DNA from: an uncultured Lachnospiraceae bacterium
GTDB taxonomy: Bacteria; Bacillota; Clostridia; Lachnospirales; Lachnospiraceae
DNA length: 64,000 nucleotides
Assembly (NCBI GenBank): GCA_947577185.1
Contig: CANPUE010000009.1
Coordinates: 1 to 64,000, forward strand
Direction of reading: 5' to 3'
In this document: positions 34,113 to 43,120 of the stretch, piece after piece
Position numbering within the stretch: position 1 is the first letter of the stretch
Layout: every line of letters begins with the position of its first letter
Notes under the pieces: generated by a model
The model's input: only the letters and a program-made list of their open reading frames with translations
What the model was told of the DNA's origin: nothing
The model's database searches: none
Position numbers and translations under genes: made by a program

Positions 34113-35332
34113 GCGGATTGAAAGACAGTTTGGTTATTTTGGGATTCACGGTTTCAACCAGTCTGATCGCGGCAGTTTTGACCGCCATGCTTGTTTCCGG
34201 CCGCGACAGCCGGATGCAGTATGCGATGCTGAATACGGTCTGTGGGAATCTGCTGGAACGGGAGCCGGAGGCGGAACCGGCGCTCCGTGCAGCCCTGAAA
34301 GAATCGATACAGGAGAAGGTGCGCCGTGCACAGGACGAGGATATTCTATCGATGTACGGATATCATGCATCTGACTTTGAAAATACGCCGGTTCGACAAA
34401 AGAGTTTGGTTACGATGGCAGGGTTTTTGACAGGGACCCTGCTTTTTGTCATCACTTTTTTGTACCGGAATCATAAAGAGGCGGCGCGCATCCGGGCGCT
34501 GGCGGCGTATCTGGAGCAGGTCAATCTGGGAAAAGCGCTCATCCTTTCCACATCAGGGGAGGATGATTTTTCGAGACTGGAAGATGAGATCTATAAGACG
34601 GTGACGTTTCTTTATCAGACAAAGGAGACGGCGCTGCAGGCCCGAAACGAGTTTGCGCGCAATCTTTCCAATATCGCGCACCAGATAAAAACGCCGCTCA
34701 CAGCGATCTCCCTCTCTGCCCAGATGATAAAAGAGGGGGGCTGTGATGCAGCGTCCGGGCAGGCAAAAGAAGAGCCTTTATGCAGGCCATACATCAGACA
34801 GATCGAAAAACAGCTTTTGCGCCTGACACGCCTGGAGGAATCCTTGCTTGTACTGTCGAGACTGGACGCAGGCGCGCTTGTATTGCATCAAAAAGAGGAA
34901 GATGTGTTCACACTGCTGACACTCGCGGCGGATAACCTGCAGGAGCTGCTTGACGGTTCCGGCACAAAAACAGACATCCCGGAACTTGGCGGGATGGCGG
35001 TCTTTATCGACTTTGACTGGACGATGGAGGCGGTCATGAACCTGATGAAAAACTGCATGGAGCATAATCAGGGAGGTATGATCCATTGCTCTTATGCGCA
35101 GAATCCCCTATATACGGAAATCCTTATCTGGGATGAGGGAGAGGGGTTTGCAAAAGAAGACATGCCCTGTCTGTTTCAACGGTTTTATCGGGGGCATGGA
35201 GCCGGGGAGGGCGGCGTCGGCATCGGTCTTGCACTGGCAAAAGAGATTTTGGAGCGCCAGAATGCGACGATACGCGCCAGAAATCTGCAGGAGGGCGGCG
35301 CCTGCTTTGAAATCCGGTTTTATTGTCACTGA
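34109..35332 (+). CDS. sensor histidine kinase (two-component)
   Basis: A 407-residue kinase with two membrane segments (about 8-30 and 105-128), a modest extracellular loop of some 75 residues, H-box NIAHQIKTPLTAIS with His191, and HATPase boxes (MNLMKNCMEH, WDEGEGF, GGVGIGLALA). The loop is longer than in true BceS kinases, which have almost none, so it may sense a ligand itself. It pairs with the upstream regulator and probably with the ABC transporter downstream. Confidence 0.85.
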   Translation: MSGLKDSLVILGFTVSTSLIAAVLTAMLVSGRDSRMQYAMLNTVCGNLLEREPEAEPALRAALKESIQEKVRRAQDEDILSMYGYHASDFENTPVRQKSLVTMAGFLTGTLLFVITFLYRNHKEAARIRALAAYLEQVNLGKALILSTSGEDDFSRLEDEIYKTVTFLYQTKETALQARNEFARNLSNIAHQIKTPLTAISLSAQMIKEGGCDAASGQAKEEPLCRPYIRQIEKQLLRLTRLEESLLVLSRLDAGALVLHQKEEDVFTLLTLAADNLQELLDGSGTKTDIPELGGMAVFIDFDWTMEAVMNLMKNCMEHNQGGMIHCSYAQNPLYTEILIWDEGEGFAKEDMPCLFQRFYRGHGAGEGGVGIGLALAKEILERQNATIRARNLQEGGACFEIRFYCH

Positions 35333-35334
35333 GT

Positions 35335-35353
35335 TGTAACTTTCATCTGTTAT
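35335..35353 (+). promoter_or_regulatory. TGTAAC-N7-TGTTAT motif, copy 2
   Basis: Same motif as 33339-33357, located between the kinase stop and the ABC ATPase. A separate regulated promoter for the transporter genes is likely. Confidence 0.5.
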
Positions 35354-35392
35354 CCTGTGAACAGAAATCATTTACAGGGAGGGAGTGTTAAG

Positions 35393-36082
35393 ATGGAAAT
35401 TTTAAGATGTGAGGGAGTCTGTAAAGTTTACGGCTCCGGCAGTAATCAGACGGCAGCGCTTGACGGCGTTGATCTGCGGGTGGATAAGGGAGAATTTGTG
35501 GCGCTCATGGGGGCATCCGGTTCGGGAAAATCGACCCTGCTGCATATTTTGGGCAGTGTGGATCGGCCGACGGGCGGAAGGGTCATCATAGACGGTACGG
35601 ATCTTGCAGGGTTGAATCAGACACAGTCGGCAATCTTCCGGCGTCGGAAAGTGGGAATGGTGTATCAGTTTTATAACCTGATTCCTACGCTCACAGTGCG
35701 CCAGAACATTCTGATGCCCCTTGCACTTGACAGGAAAAAGCCCAATGAGGAATATTTTGAGAAGGTCGTCGTCTCACTCGGGATCGCAGATAAACTGGAG
35801 TCTCTTCCGAATCAGCTGTCGGGAGGGCAGCAGCAGAGAACCGCGATTGCACGTTCCCTGATCTACCGCCCGGCGATCCTTCTCGCGGACGAACCGACCG
35901 GAAATCTCGATCAGAAAAATTCGAAAGAAATTATCGATTTGCTCAAACTTTCCAATCGCAATCTGGGGCAGACGATCCTGTTGATCACACATGATGAAAA
36001 GATCGCACTGGAAGCAGAACGTGTCATAACGCTCGAAGATGGACGTATTATAGATGACAGACCAAGAAGGGAGGAGGCATGA
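35393..36082 (+). CDS. ABC transporter ATPase (Bce/MacB type)
   Basis: A 229-residue ATPase: Walker A GASGSGKST, Q-loop VYQFYNLIPTLTVRQN (typical of the LolD/MacB/BceA group), signature LSGGQQQRTAIAR, Walker B ILLADEPTGNLD, His switch LITHD. The start is 35393 with GGGAG upstream. It partners with the overlapping FtsX-type permease. Confidence 0.92.
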   Translation: MEILRCEGVCKVYGSGSNQTAALDGVDLRVDKGEFVALMGASGSGKSTLLHILGSVDRPTGGRVIIDGTDLAGLNQTQSAIFRRRKVGMVYQFYNLIPTLTVRQNILMPLALDRKKPNEEYFEKVVVSLGIADKLESLPNQLSGGQQQRTAIARSLIYRPAILLADEPTGNLDQKNSKEIIDLLKLSNRNLGQTILLITHDEKIALEAERVITLEDGRIIDDRPRREEA

Positions 36083-38319
36083 TGTGGAGAGAATATTCGA
36101 AATCATATCTGAAAAACAACCGTTCCTCCAGCTTATCCGTCAGGATCGCGGCATTCCTCTCGGCCCTGCTCCTGTCTTTATTGTGCGGATTATTTTATAA
36201 TGCCTGGAAGTATGAGATTGAGAGGATCGAACTGGAGGAGGGAGGCTGGCAGAGCAGGATCGTTATCGGGTCCGAAGACAAAATAGAAGACATCAAAAAT
36301 TTTGCCAGTGTGAAAGACGTGATCGTGAACAGACCGGAAGACGGCCGGCAGGAAATTACGGTTGATCTGTATTTTTATGATTATGGGTCTGTTTTGGAAG
36401 ATACACCTGAGATTGCGGCGTCTGCGGGGAGTTCGCCGGAGATGGCCACTTACAATTATGCACTGCTTGCGATGTATCTGATCCGCAGCCCGCAGGATAC
36501 GGCGCCGAGAATGGTATTTCCGCTGTTTTTGCTCATTATGGGTATGGCGTCTTTTTCCCTGATCGTGATCATTCATAATTCATTTGCGGTCTCCATGAAT
36601 GCCAGAATTCACCAGTTCGGTATTTTTTCCAGTATCGGTGCCACGCCCAGACAGATCCGGACCTGTCTTTTACAGGAGGCGGCAGCGCTCAGCGCCGCGC
36701 CGCTTTTACTGGGCAATGTGTCTGGCATCGGAATCAGCATGGTTTTCATACAAATGTCCAATTCGCTGCTTCGAAATGATACGGCCGGCAGACATAAGGC
36801 AGTCTTTGGCTATCATCCGCTCGTATTGGCGGTGACATTGCTTGTGACGGTCATCACGATCTGGATTTCCGCATGGATTCCTGCCGGAAAATTGAGCAGG
36901 CTGACGCCGCTTGAAGCAATCAAAAATGCGGGTGAACTGCAGTTGAAACGAAAGAAAAGATCCCGCATTCTCTCGATGCTCTTTGGCATAGAGGGGGAAC
37001 TGGCAGGAAATGCGCTGCGGGCACAGAAAAAGGCGTTGCGCACGGCATCGCTGTCTCTATTGTTTTCTTTCATGGCATTTGTGATGATGCAGTGTTTTTT
37101 CACACTTACGCAGATCAGTACGCGGGAAACCTATTTCGAACGGTATCAGTACGCGTGGGATATCATGGTGACGGTGAAAGACACACAGATCGACACTTTT
37201 TCGCAGATAGAATCACTACAGTCGCTTTCCGGTGCGCAAAGTGTCATTGTTTACCAGAAAGCGGATGCCGCACGGCTGATTACAGAGGATGAGATGAGCG
37301 AGGAAATGAAATCGTTCGGCGGTTTTTTGGGTGCGCCTGGGCAATATGTCATACAGACACCGGACGGATGGCTCGTAAATGCGCCGCTTGTCATACTGGA
37401 TGACGCCAGTTTTCTCTCTTACTGCGGACAGATCGGCGCGGCGGCGCGGCTTGACGGGGCAGTGGTGCGAAACGTGATCCGCGACGTAACGAACCCCGAT
37501 TTCAGACATCCCGTGGAAGTACCTTATCTAAAGACGGATTATGACAAAAAAGATGCGTCGAATGTTCTTGCAGCGGCAGGCAGATCCGGATCGGAAGGCA
37601 GAACCGAGACGGTGCAGGTTCCGGTGTTGGCGTATACGGCGGAAGTCCCTGTTCTGAGAGAGGAATATGCCACCATTGATTATTACGAACTGGTGCATTT
37701 TCTGCCGGTTTCTTTCTGGAGGCAGATCAAAGAACAGATCGGCGGTACGCAGGATGATATCAGGATCTGCGTTCTTGGCAGAGAAAATGCAGATCTGGAG
37801 GAACTAAATGCACTGCAGGGGGAGATCATGCGGCTTCTTGGAGACGCCGCGATTGCGGAAAGTGAAAACCGCATTCAGGAATATGAGGCGAATGCGGATA
37901 TGATATGGGGAATGAAGACGATATTTGGCTTTTTCTGTATTCTGCTCGCGCTGATTGGCATCGGCAATGTGTTTTCCAATACATCAGGATTTGTCCGGCA
38001 GCGAAAGAGAGAGTTTGCCAGGTATTTGTCCGTCGGAATGACACCACAGGAAATCCGCAGGATGTTCTGTATTGAGGCATTTGCGCTTGTCGTGCGTCCG
38101 GTCCTGATCACACTGCCGGCCGCAGCTGCGGCAGTCTGGTATATGCTCAGGGCAGGTTATGTGGAAGCGTCTGAGTTTTTTGCCGAGGCACCCTTCCTTC
38201 CGATCGCCCTGTTTATGCTGTCCATTGCTGCGGCAGTGTCGGCGGCTTATTATCTGGGATGGCGCAGCGTGCGCAAGATCAATCCGGCCGAAGTCCTGCG
38301 GGACGATACGATGCTGTAG
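36079..38319 (+). CDS. FtsX/BceB-like ABC permease
   Basis: A 746-residue permease with about ten membrane helices: one near the N-terminus, a group of three at about 155-280 with the FtsX motif GIFSSIGATPRQIRTCLLQE, one near 330, a large extracellular domain (about 355-600), and three at the end with RREFARYLSVGMTPQEI. Two FtsX halves and a big external domain fit BceB-type detoxification permeases, where the kinase reads transporter flux. Overlap with the ATPase gene shows co-translation. Confidence 0.85.
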   Translation: MMWREYSKSYLKNNRSSSLSVRIAAFLSALLLSLLCGLFYNAWKYEIERIELEEGGWQSRIVIGSEDKIEDIKNFASVKDVIVNRPEDGRQEITVDLYFYDYGSVLEDTPEIAASAGSSPEMATYNYALLAMYLIRSPQDTAPRMVFPLFLLIMGMASFSLIVIIHNSFAVSMNARIHQFGIFSSIGATPRQIRTCLLQEAAALSAAPLLLGNVSGIGISMVFIQMSNSLLRNDTAGRHKAVFGYHPLVLAVTLLVTVITIWISAWIPAGKLSRLTPLEAIKNAGELQLKRKKRSRILSMLFGIEGELAGNALRAQKKALRTASLSLLFSFMAFVMMQCFFTLTQISTRETYFERYQYAWDIMVTVKDTQIDTFSQIESLQSLSGAQSVIVYQKADAARLITEDEMSEEMKSFGGFLGAPGQYVIQTPDGWLVNAPLVILDDASFLSYCGQIGAAARLDGAVVRNVIRDVTNPDFRHPVEVPYLKTDYDKKDASNVLAAAGRSGSEGRTETVQVPVLAYTAEVPVLREEYATIDYYELVHFLPVSFWRQIKEQIGGTQDDIRICVLGRENADLEELNALQGEIMRLLGDAAIAESENRIQEYEANADMIWGMKTIFGFFCILLALIGIGNVFSNTSGFVRQRKREFARYLSVGMTPQEIRRMFCIEAFALVVRPVLITLPAAAAAVWYMLRAGYVEASEFFAEAPFLPIALFMLSIAAAVSAAYYLGWRSVRKINPAEVLRDDTML

Positions 38320-38520
38320 GGATGCAGGATCCGGGTGACGGCTCTGCTGCGGGGATCATGAAGCATATGTTAAGAGGAAAGCATAGCCGGTTGCGAAATT
38401 CATTGTTTTGTAGTATATTATGAAAATACGATTTCCGTTCATGGATCACACAGGCGGGTCTTATCATACAGAGGATGGACAAATGATCTGCCGTACTGCA
38501 AAAGAATGAGGTGTTTTGAT

Positions 38521-39939
38521 ATGAAGACAGATGACCAGCAGATTTTGGCACAAAAACCGGAGCAGGATTCCGCTCAGCCGAAGAAGCATATTTCCAACCA
38601 GATCACCGAGGGCGTTATCTGGAAGCAGCTTCTCGTTTTCTTTTTTCCAATCCTGTTTGGAACTTTTTTCCAACAGCTCTATAATACGACTGACGCGGTG
38701 ATCGTAGGAAAGTTTGTCGGCAAGGAAGCGTTAGCGGCAGTGGGCGGCCCCGCCTCCACGCTGATTAATCTGCTGATCGGATTTTTTACCGGGCTTTCCT
38801 CCGGCGCCACGGTCATTATTTCACAATATTATGGAGCAGGGAAAAGCGAAGATGTGAAAAAGACGGTACATACGGCCATAGCGTTGTCCATTGTGGGCGG
38901 CGCTGTCATTATGACGCTTGGAATCTTATTTTCCGGGGCGGCTCTGCAGGCGATGAGCACACCGGAGGAGATCCTGCAGCTTTCCGCTTCCTATATGCGC
39001 CTTTATTTTCTGGGGGTCATTCCGGCCCTCATCTATAATATGGGTTCCGGTATTTTAAGGGCAGTGGGGGATTCAAAACATCCGCTGTACTTCCTGATCC
39101 TCTCCTGCCTTGCCAATATTATACTGGACATTCTTTTTGTAACGGTGTTAAAAATGGGCGTAGTGGGTGTGGCAGTGGCAACCACGCTTTCACAGGTGAT
39201 CAGTGCGATTATGGTGATCACGATCCTTATGAAAACACAGGATTCTTATAAACTGTATCTGCGGGAGATTCGTTTTTCACCGGTGCTTTTGCACAATATC
39301 ATCCGGATCGGCCTGCCGGCGGGAATTCAGTCTACGATGTATTCCGTATCGAATCTGATTATCCAGTCAAGCATCAACTCTTTCGGGACAGATACGGTTG
39401 CGGCCTGGACAGCCTACGGCAAAGTGGACGGTATTCTCTGGATGGTCATGGGAGCTTACGGTGTCGCGATTACTACTTTTGCCGGACAAAATTTCGGAGC
39501 CGGAAAATACGACAGGATCAAAAAGAGTGTGCGCATCTGTCTGGTGATGGCGGCGCTCACGAGTGTACTCCTGAGCAGCATTGTGATTATGGGAGGCCGT
39601 GTTTTCATTGGACTGTTCACGGATGATGCTGATGTCGTTGAGATCGGACTGAGGATCATGCGGGTGATTTCGCCCAGTTATGTCACTTATATCTGTATAG
39701 AGATTCTTGGCGGCACGGCAAGAGGCTGCGGGGAGGCCATTCCGCCCATGCTCATAACGGCGGCGGGCGTCTGCGTGCTTCGTGTGATCTGGATCCTGAC
39801 AGCGCTCCCTCTGCGGCGTGAGGTGACCACGGTAGCATTCAGCTATCCGTTAACCTGGACGGTGACTTCTATTTTGTTTATCCTGTATTATCTGAAAGGA
39901 AACTGGCTCAGGCGGTGCCGGAAGCTGGATCTGGAATAG
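38521..39939 (+). CDS. MATE family efflux transporter
   Basis: A 472-residue, 12-helix MATE (NorM/DinF superfamily) exporter. MatE repeats are visible as FFQQLYNTTDAVIVGKFVGKEALAAVG in the first half (shown in parts) and GAYGVAITTFAGQNFGAGK in the second. GAGG precedes ATG 38521. It is monocistronic, with the small hairpin GGACAG/CTGTCC after its stop. The substrate is unknown; a Na+- or H+-driven drug or metabolite antiporter is expected. Confidence 0.9.
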   Translation: MKTDDQQILAQKPEQDSAQPKKHISNQITEGVIWKQLLVFFFPILFGTFFQQLYNTTDAVIVGKFVGKEALAAVGGPASTLINLLIGFFTGLSSGATVIISQYYGAGKSEDVKKTVHTAIALSIVGGAVIMTLGILFSGAALQAMSTPEEILQLSASYMRLYFLGVIPALIYNMGSGILRAVGDSKHPLYFLILSCLANIILDILFVTVLKMGVVGVAVATTLSQVISAIMVITILMKTQDSYKLYLREIRFSPVLLHNIIRIGLPAGIQSTMYSVSNLIIQSSINSFGTDTVAAWTAYGKVDGILWMVMGAYGVAITTFAGQNFGAGKYDRIKKSVRICLVMAALTSVLLSSIVIMGGRVFIGLFTDDADVVEIGLRIMRVISPSYVTYICIEILGGTARGCGEAIPPMLITAAGVCVLRVIWILTALPLRREVTTVAFSYPLTWTVTSILFILYYLKGNWLRRCRKLDLE

Positions 39940-39964
39940 AAAGGCCGGCGGATCAAAAGAACAG

Positions 39965-39985
39965 GGACAGTGTTACGCTGTCCTT
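39965..39985 (+). terminator. Small hairpin after MATE gene
   Basis: GGACAG (39965-39970) and CTGTCC (39978-39983) form a 6-bp stem followed by TTAAAAT. A weak terminator at most; the larger inverted repeat downstream may share this job. Confidence 0.35.
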
Positions 39986-39993
39986 AAAATAGA

Positions 39994-40060
39994 GGTTGAC
40001 AGATGACTACCATCAAGCTATACTTTAGCTACAGAAGGTAGTCATTTGTCAACCTTTTTT
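39994..40060 (+). promoter_or_regulatory. Promoter-operator of BlaI-type operon
   Basis: TTGACA (39996-40001), 17 nt, TATACT (40019-40024). An 18-bp inverted repeat with one mismatch (39994-40011 with 40037-40054) contains the -35 box and ACTAC/GTAGT cores, as expected for a BlaI/MecI operator that represses its own operon. TTTTTT follows the right arm, so the same palindrome can act as the MATE terminator. Confidence 0.75.
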
Positions 40061-40113
40061 GTCCTGCAGGAAATACAAAACAGTCTGACGTGGGAAAGGA
40101 GTGTAGAACAACA

Positions 40114-40488
40114 ATGATAAAACTATCTGAGGCGGAATGGAAGGTCATGAATCTGTTGTGGGAGGAAGCGCCCCGGACGATGATGCAGATCACCAGTCAT
40201 TTCCAGAAGACGACGGGATGGACGAAGCACACAGTCATGACATTTCTGCGCCGCATGGAAGAAAAGGGAGCGGTTCATCATGAAGAGGGGCAGCGCGCCA
40301 AACTGTATTATCCCGATATTGAAAAGGGGGAGGCGGTGCTTCAGGAAACGGAAGAATTTTTGAGCAGGGTCTTTGACGGCCGCATGGGGCTGATGTTAAA
40401 TACAATGGTCGAGAAAAAGGCACTCTCCAAAGATGAGATCACGGAATTATATGAGATTTTGAAAAGAGCAGAGGAGGAAGAGCAATGA
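40114..40488 (+). CDS. BlaI/MecI family repressor
   Basis: A 124-residue penicillinase-repressor-type regulator: winged helix (about 5-70, LSEAEWKVMNLLWEEAP, then GWTKHTVMTFLRRMEEKG) and a C-terminal dimer part with the region cleaved in BlaI/MecI around FDGRMGLMLNTMV. AAGGAG precedes ATG 40114. It overlaps the M56 protein gene, the usual repressor-receptor pairing, and likely binds the palindrome upstream. Confidence 0.9.
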   Translation: MIKLSEAEWKVMNLLWEEAPRTMMQITSHFQKTTGWTKHTVMTFLRRMEEKGAVHHEEGQRAKLYYPDIEKGEAVLQETEEFLSRVFDGRMGLMLNTMVEKKALSKDEITELYEILKRAEEEEQ

Positions 40489-43001
40489 GAGACTTTATGA
40501 TTACTTCATCCATCCTGATCCTGGCTGTTTTGGGGATCCGCTTTTTGGCAAAAGGAAAGATCAGTCCATGTCTGCAATACGCCCTCTGGCTGATCGTAGC
40601 TTTGCGGCTGTGTTTTCCCCTGCCGCTTGGAAACAGCGCCTTGAGTGTATTAAATTATCTGCCGCCTGGCGAAGAAGAAACTGCGGTGCGGCCAAATATG
40701 CCTGTGCCGGCATACAGCGGAGATTCTCTGACCGAACAGAATCAATATACCGGCGTACAGACGCCGGGTGCAGTGAGTGTACCTGTGGACGGGCAGACGG
40801 CGGCCGGCACTGACAGGTCTGCCGGGATGCAGATGACGGATCGAAAGAGCGTGCCTGAGGAGAAGACATTTCCTCTTTCCGTGAATGCGCTCCGGGCGTC
40901 CTCTGTGCGGTATCTGCCGTTTCTATGGTTTGCAGGGGCCCTTGTCATGGCCGCCTATCTGCTGTTTTATATGACGAAATGGCAGCGCTATGTGCGTGAG
41001 AACAGAAAAAAACTGAATCTGTCTTTTCAGGGAACGATTCTGGAACAGGATTTTGATCCGGAGGGAAAATACCGTGGAAAACTTGGCGTGTATACATTAA
41101 AGGGACTGCCGTCTCCGTTTCTGAGCGGCCGTAACATCTATCTGACAAAGAAGATGACAGCTGACCCCCGTCAGTTCAGACATATTCTGGCCCATGAATA
41201 TTGTCATTACCGGCACGGGGATTCTTTCTGGGTCCTGCTGCGCTGTGTTCTGCTTGTCATCTACTGGTTCCATCCGCTTGTGTGGATCGCAGCCAGGGTG
41301 TCAAGGCAGGACGGCGAGCTTGCCTGCGATGCGGCGGCGATCAGACTGCTCGGAGAGAAAGAACGGCTCTCTTACGGCAGGACGCTGTTGAATCTGATTG
41401 CCTCCAACGACGGCAGATGGAACAGGAACGGCCTCGTTTCCACAATGAACAGTGGGGAAAAGGGGATCCGGGAGCGGATTTACCGGATTGCAAAAAAACA
41501 AAAATATTTTATGACAGCGGCAGTTGTTGTCGTTGCCGCGGTACTTGGTCTGTTGGTGGTTACTTTTTCAGGAAAGACCAGGGAAGGGGCAGTTTACGAA
41601 GCGCGTGAGCAGGAAGCGGTGCATACGGAATTGATGCAGAAGCAGACTGCGCAGATAAAGATGCTGGATGTGGCGATGAGAGACGAAGCGGAACAGCAGA
41701 AAGCGGATGCCAACCAAAAAGCAGGGGAGCAAAAGGAGGAACAGGGATCAGACATTGCGCAGAGAACGGTTTTGGATGCGCTGAGGCAGATGCCTTCATC
41801 GGAGGTGAAGCAGATTGCCGATTACAGAGAGGCATATCTGCAGGAAGGCCCGCGGGCGTTAAGCGAAGGCCTGTATGTGATTAAGGACTGGCAGGAGACG
41901 GGAGGATCCCGGATACGGATTTACGGGATGTATACGGAGGCAAACGGATGTGAGGGGATCCGGATCGAACTGGACGGGAAAGAGAATGACTTTGCGCTTC
42001 CATGGCTTCCCTCCGGCGTTTATGCGCAGAGAGAAGATTTCTGCCTGTATGAAAAGAGAGACAACGGCAGGCCGAAGACATTTGCCTTCCAGATACAGAC
42101 GGTCAATACAGAGGATTCAGAGATCTGGCAGTTATATCTGTGTGACTGTGACGAAGCGGGAAACATTACGCTTTATTCTCCTGCGGCCGGGGAGTATATG
42201 GCACAGATGGATGCCAGGCTGCGTTTTCAGATCGCACAGGAGGAAGGGAAGGTTCATGTCTATGACAGTGGAAAGGAAGTCGGTGTGATCACGGTTCCTG
42301 ACCAGACTGCGGCGGCCGGAAAAATAGAAGCAGTCGTGACAGAAGGCACGTTTGTTCAATGGAATCTTGGCAGCTCGACAGACGAACTCAGATTGTTGAC
42401 GTGTGCCGGTCTGAAACTGGAGGATGGCACGATCTGGTATGAAGGGCTCAATCTGCTCAGTTTCCCGGTCTCCTGCGGCAGCTATGGAGCACGGAACGTT
42501 CAGATAGGGGAGGCATTCGTGGATCAGGATTTTGTGTGCGTAATGAGACAGCAGCTTTCCGATGAAGGGATGGGCGTAATGGCTCAGGAAATCTGTTCTC
42601 TGCCCAAAGAGGTCGTTTATGCAGACCCCTGCCCGGACGCTGAACGCATATCGGATACGTTTGGAAGCAGAGTGAATCCGGCGACCGGCGCTGTACGGGT
42701 ACATGAAGGCGTGGACTATGCGGCTCCGGAAGGAACAGATATCCTTGCGGCGGCGGACGGTGTGGTGCATGAGACTGGATTTGATAAAGAGAAAGGAAAC
42801 TATGTGGTTCTTTACCACAGTGAGAACGGGGACTATACGCATTATGAGCACTGTGCCGGGATCCTCGTGAAAGAGGGCGCTCAGGTCCGCGCCGGGAGCA
42901 GGATCGCTACGGTGGGAAGCACCGGAAGAAGTACAGGAGATCATCTTCATTTTGCAGTGGAACGGGATGGAAAATTTGTGGAACCGTATTTCGGGGAATA
43001 A
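40485..43001 (+). CDS. M56 (BlaR1-like) protease fused to M23 peptidase
   Basis: An 838-residue hybrid. Residues 1-~350 are a BlaR1/MecR1-type M56 membrane metalloprotease: hydrophobic segments near 5-50, 148-165, 250-275 and 345-362; zinc motif HEYCH (His237, Glu238, His241) and the downstream ELACD. Instead of a penicillin-binding sensor, the external part is a charged linker, a middle domain of about 200 residues, and a C-terminal M23/LytM endopeptidase domain (about 715-838) with intact ligands H740...D744 (HEGVDYAAP) and H820-L-H822. The M56 part should cleave the BlaI-type repressor upon an envelope signal. The M23 part may cut or bind peptidoglycan. Confidence 0.88.
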   Translation: MRDFMITSSILILAVLGIRFLAKGKISPCLQYALWLIVALRLCFPLPLGNSALSVLNYLPPGEEETAVRPNMPVPAYSGDSLTEQNQYTGVQTPGAVSVPVDGQTAAGTDRSAGMQMTDRKSVPEEKTFPLSVNALRASSVRYLPFLWFAGALVMAAYLLFYMTKWQRYVRENRKKLNLSFQGTILEQDFDPEGKYRGKLGVYTLKGLPSPFLSGRNIYLTKKMTADPRQFRHILAHEYCHYRHGDSFWVLLRCVLLVIYWFHPLVWIAARVSRQDGELACDAAAIRLLGEKERLSYGRTLLNLIASNDGRWNRNGLVSTMNSGEKGIRERIYRIAKKQKYFMTAAVVVVAAVLGLLVVTFSGKTREGAVYEAREQEAVHTELMQKQTAQIKMLDVAMRDEAEQQKADANQKAGEQKEEQGSDIAQRTVLDALRQMPSSEVKQIADYREAYLQEGPRALSEGLYVIKDWQETGGSRIRIYGMYTEANGCEGIRIELDGKENDFALPWLPSGVYAQREDFCLYEKRDNGRPKTFAFQIQTVNTEDSEIWQLYLCDCDEAGNITLYSPAAGEYMAQMDARLRFQIAQEEGKVHVYDSGKEVGVITVPDQTAAAGKIEAVVTEGTFVQWNLGSSTDELRLLTCAGLKLEDGTIWYEGLNLLSFPVSCGSYGARNVQIGEAFVDQDFVCVMRQQLSDEGMGVMAQEICSLPKEVVYADPCPDAERISDTFGSRVNPATGAVRVHEGVDYAAPEGTDILAAADGVVHETGFDKEKGNYVVLYHSENGDYTHYEHCAGILVKEGAQVRAGSRIATVGSTGRSTGDHLHFAVERDGKFVEPYFGE

Positions 43002-43120
43002 AGAGACGGATAAAATATTCGGATAGGCTGACAAGCTTATCGTGGACTTTGTCTTTGGGCTATGCTATGCTGGGTATGAGCTGACAGACTGTCAGACGAA
43101 AAATGCCAGGAGGGTATAGG

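Noticed and set aside
42132..43034. 300-codon minus-strand frame opposite the M56-M23 gene
   Set aside because: It is a shadow of the M23 region, whose zinc motifs are intact on the plus strand.
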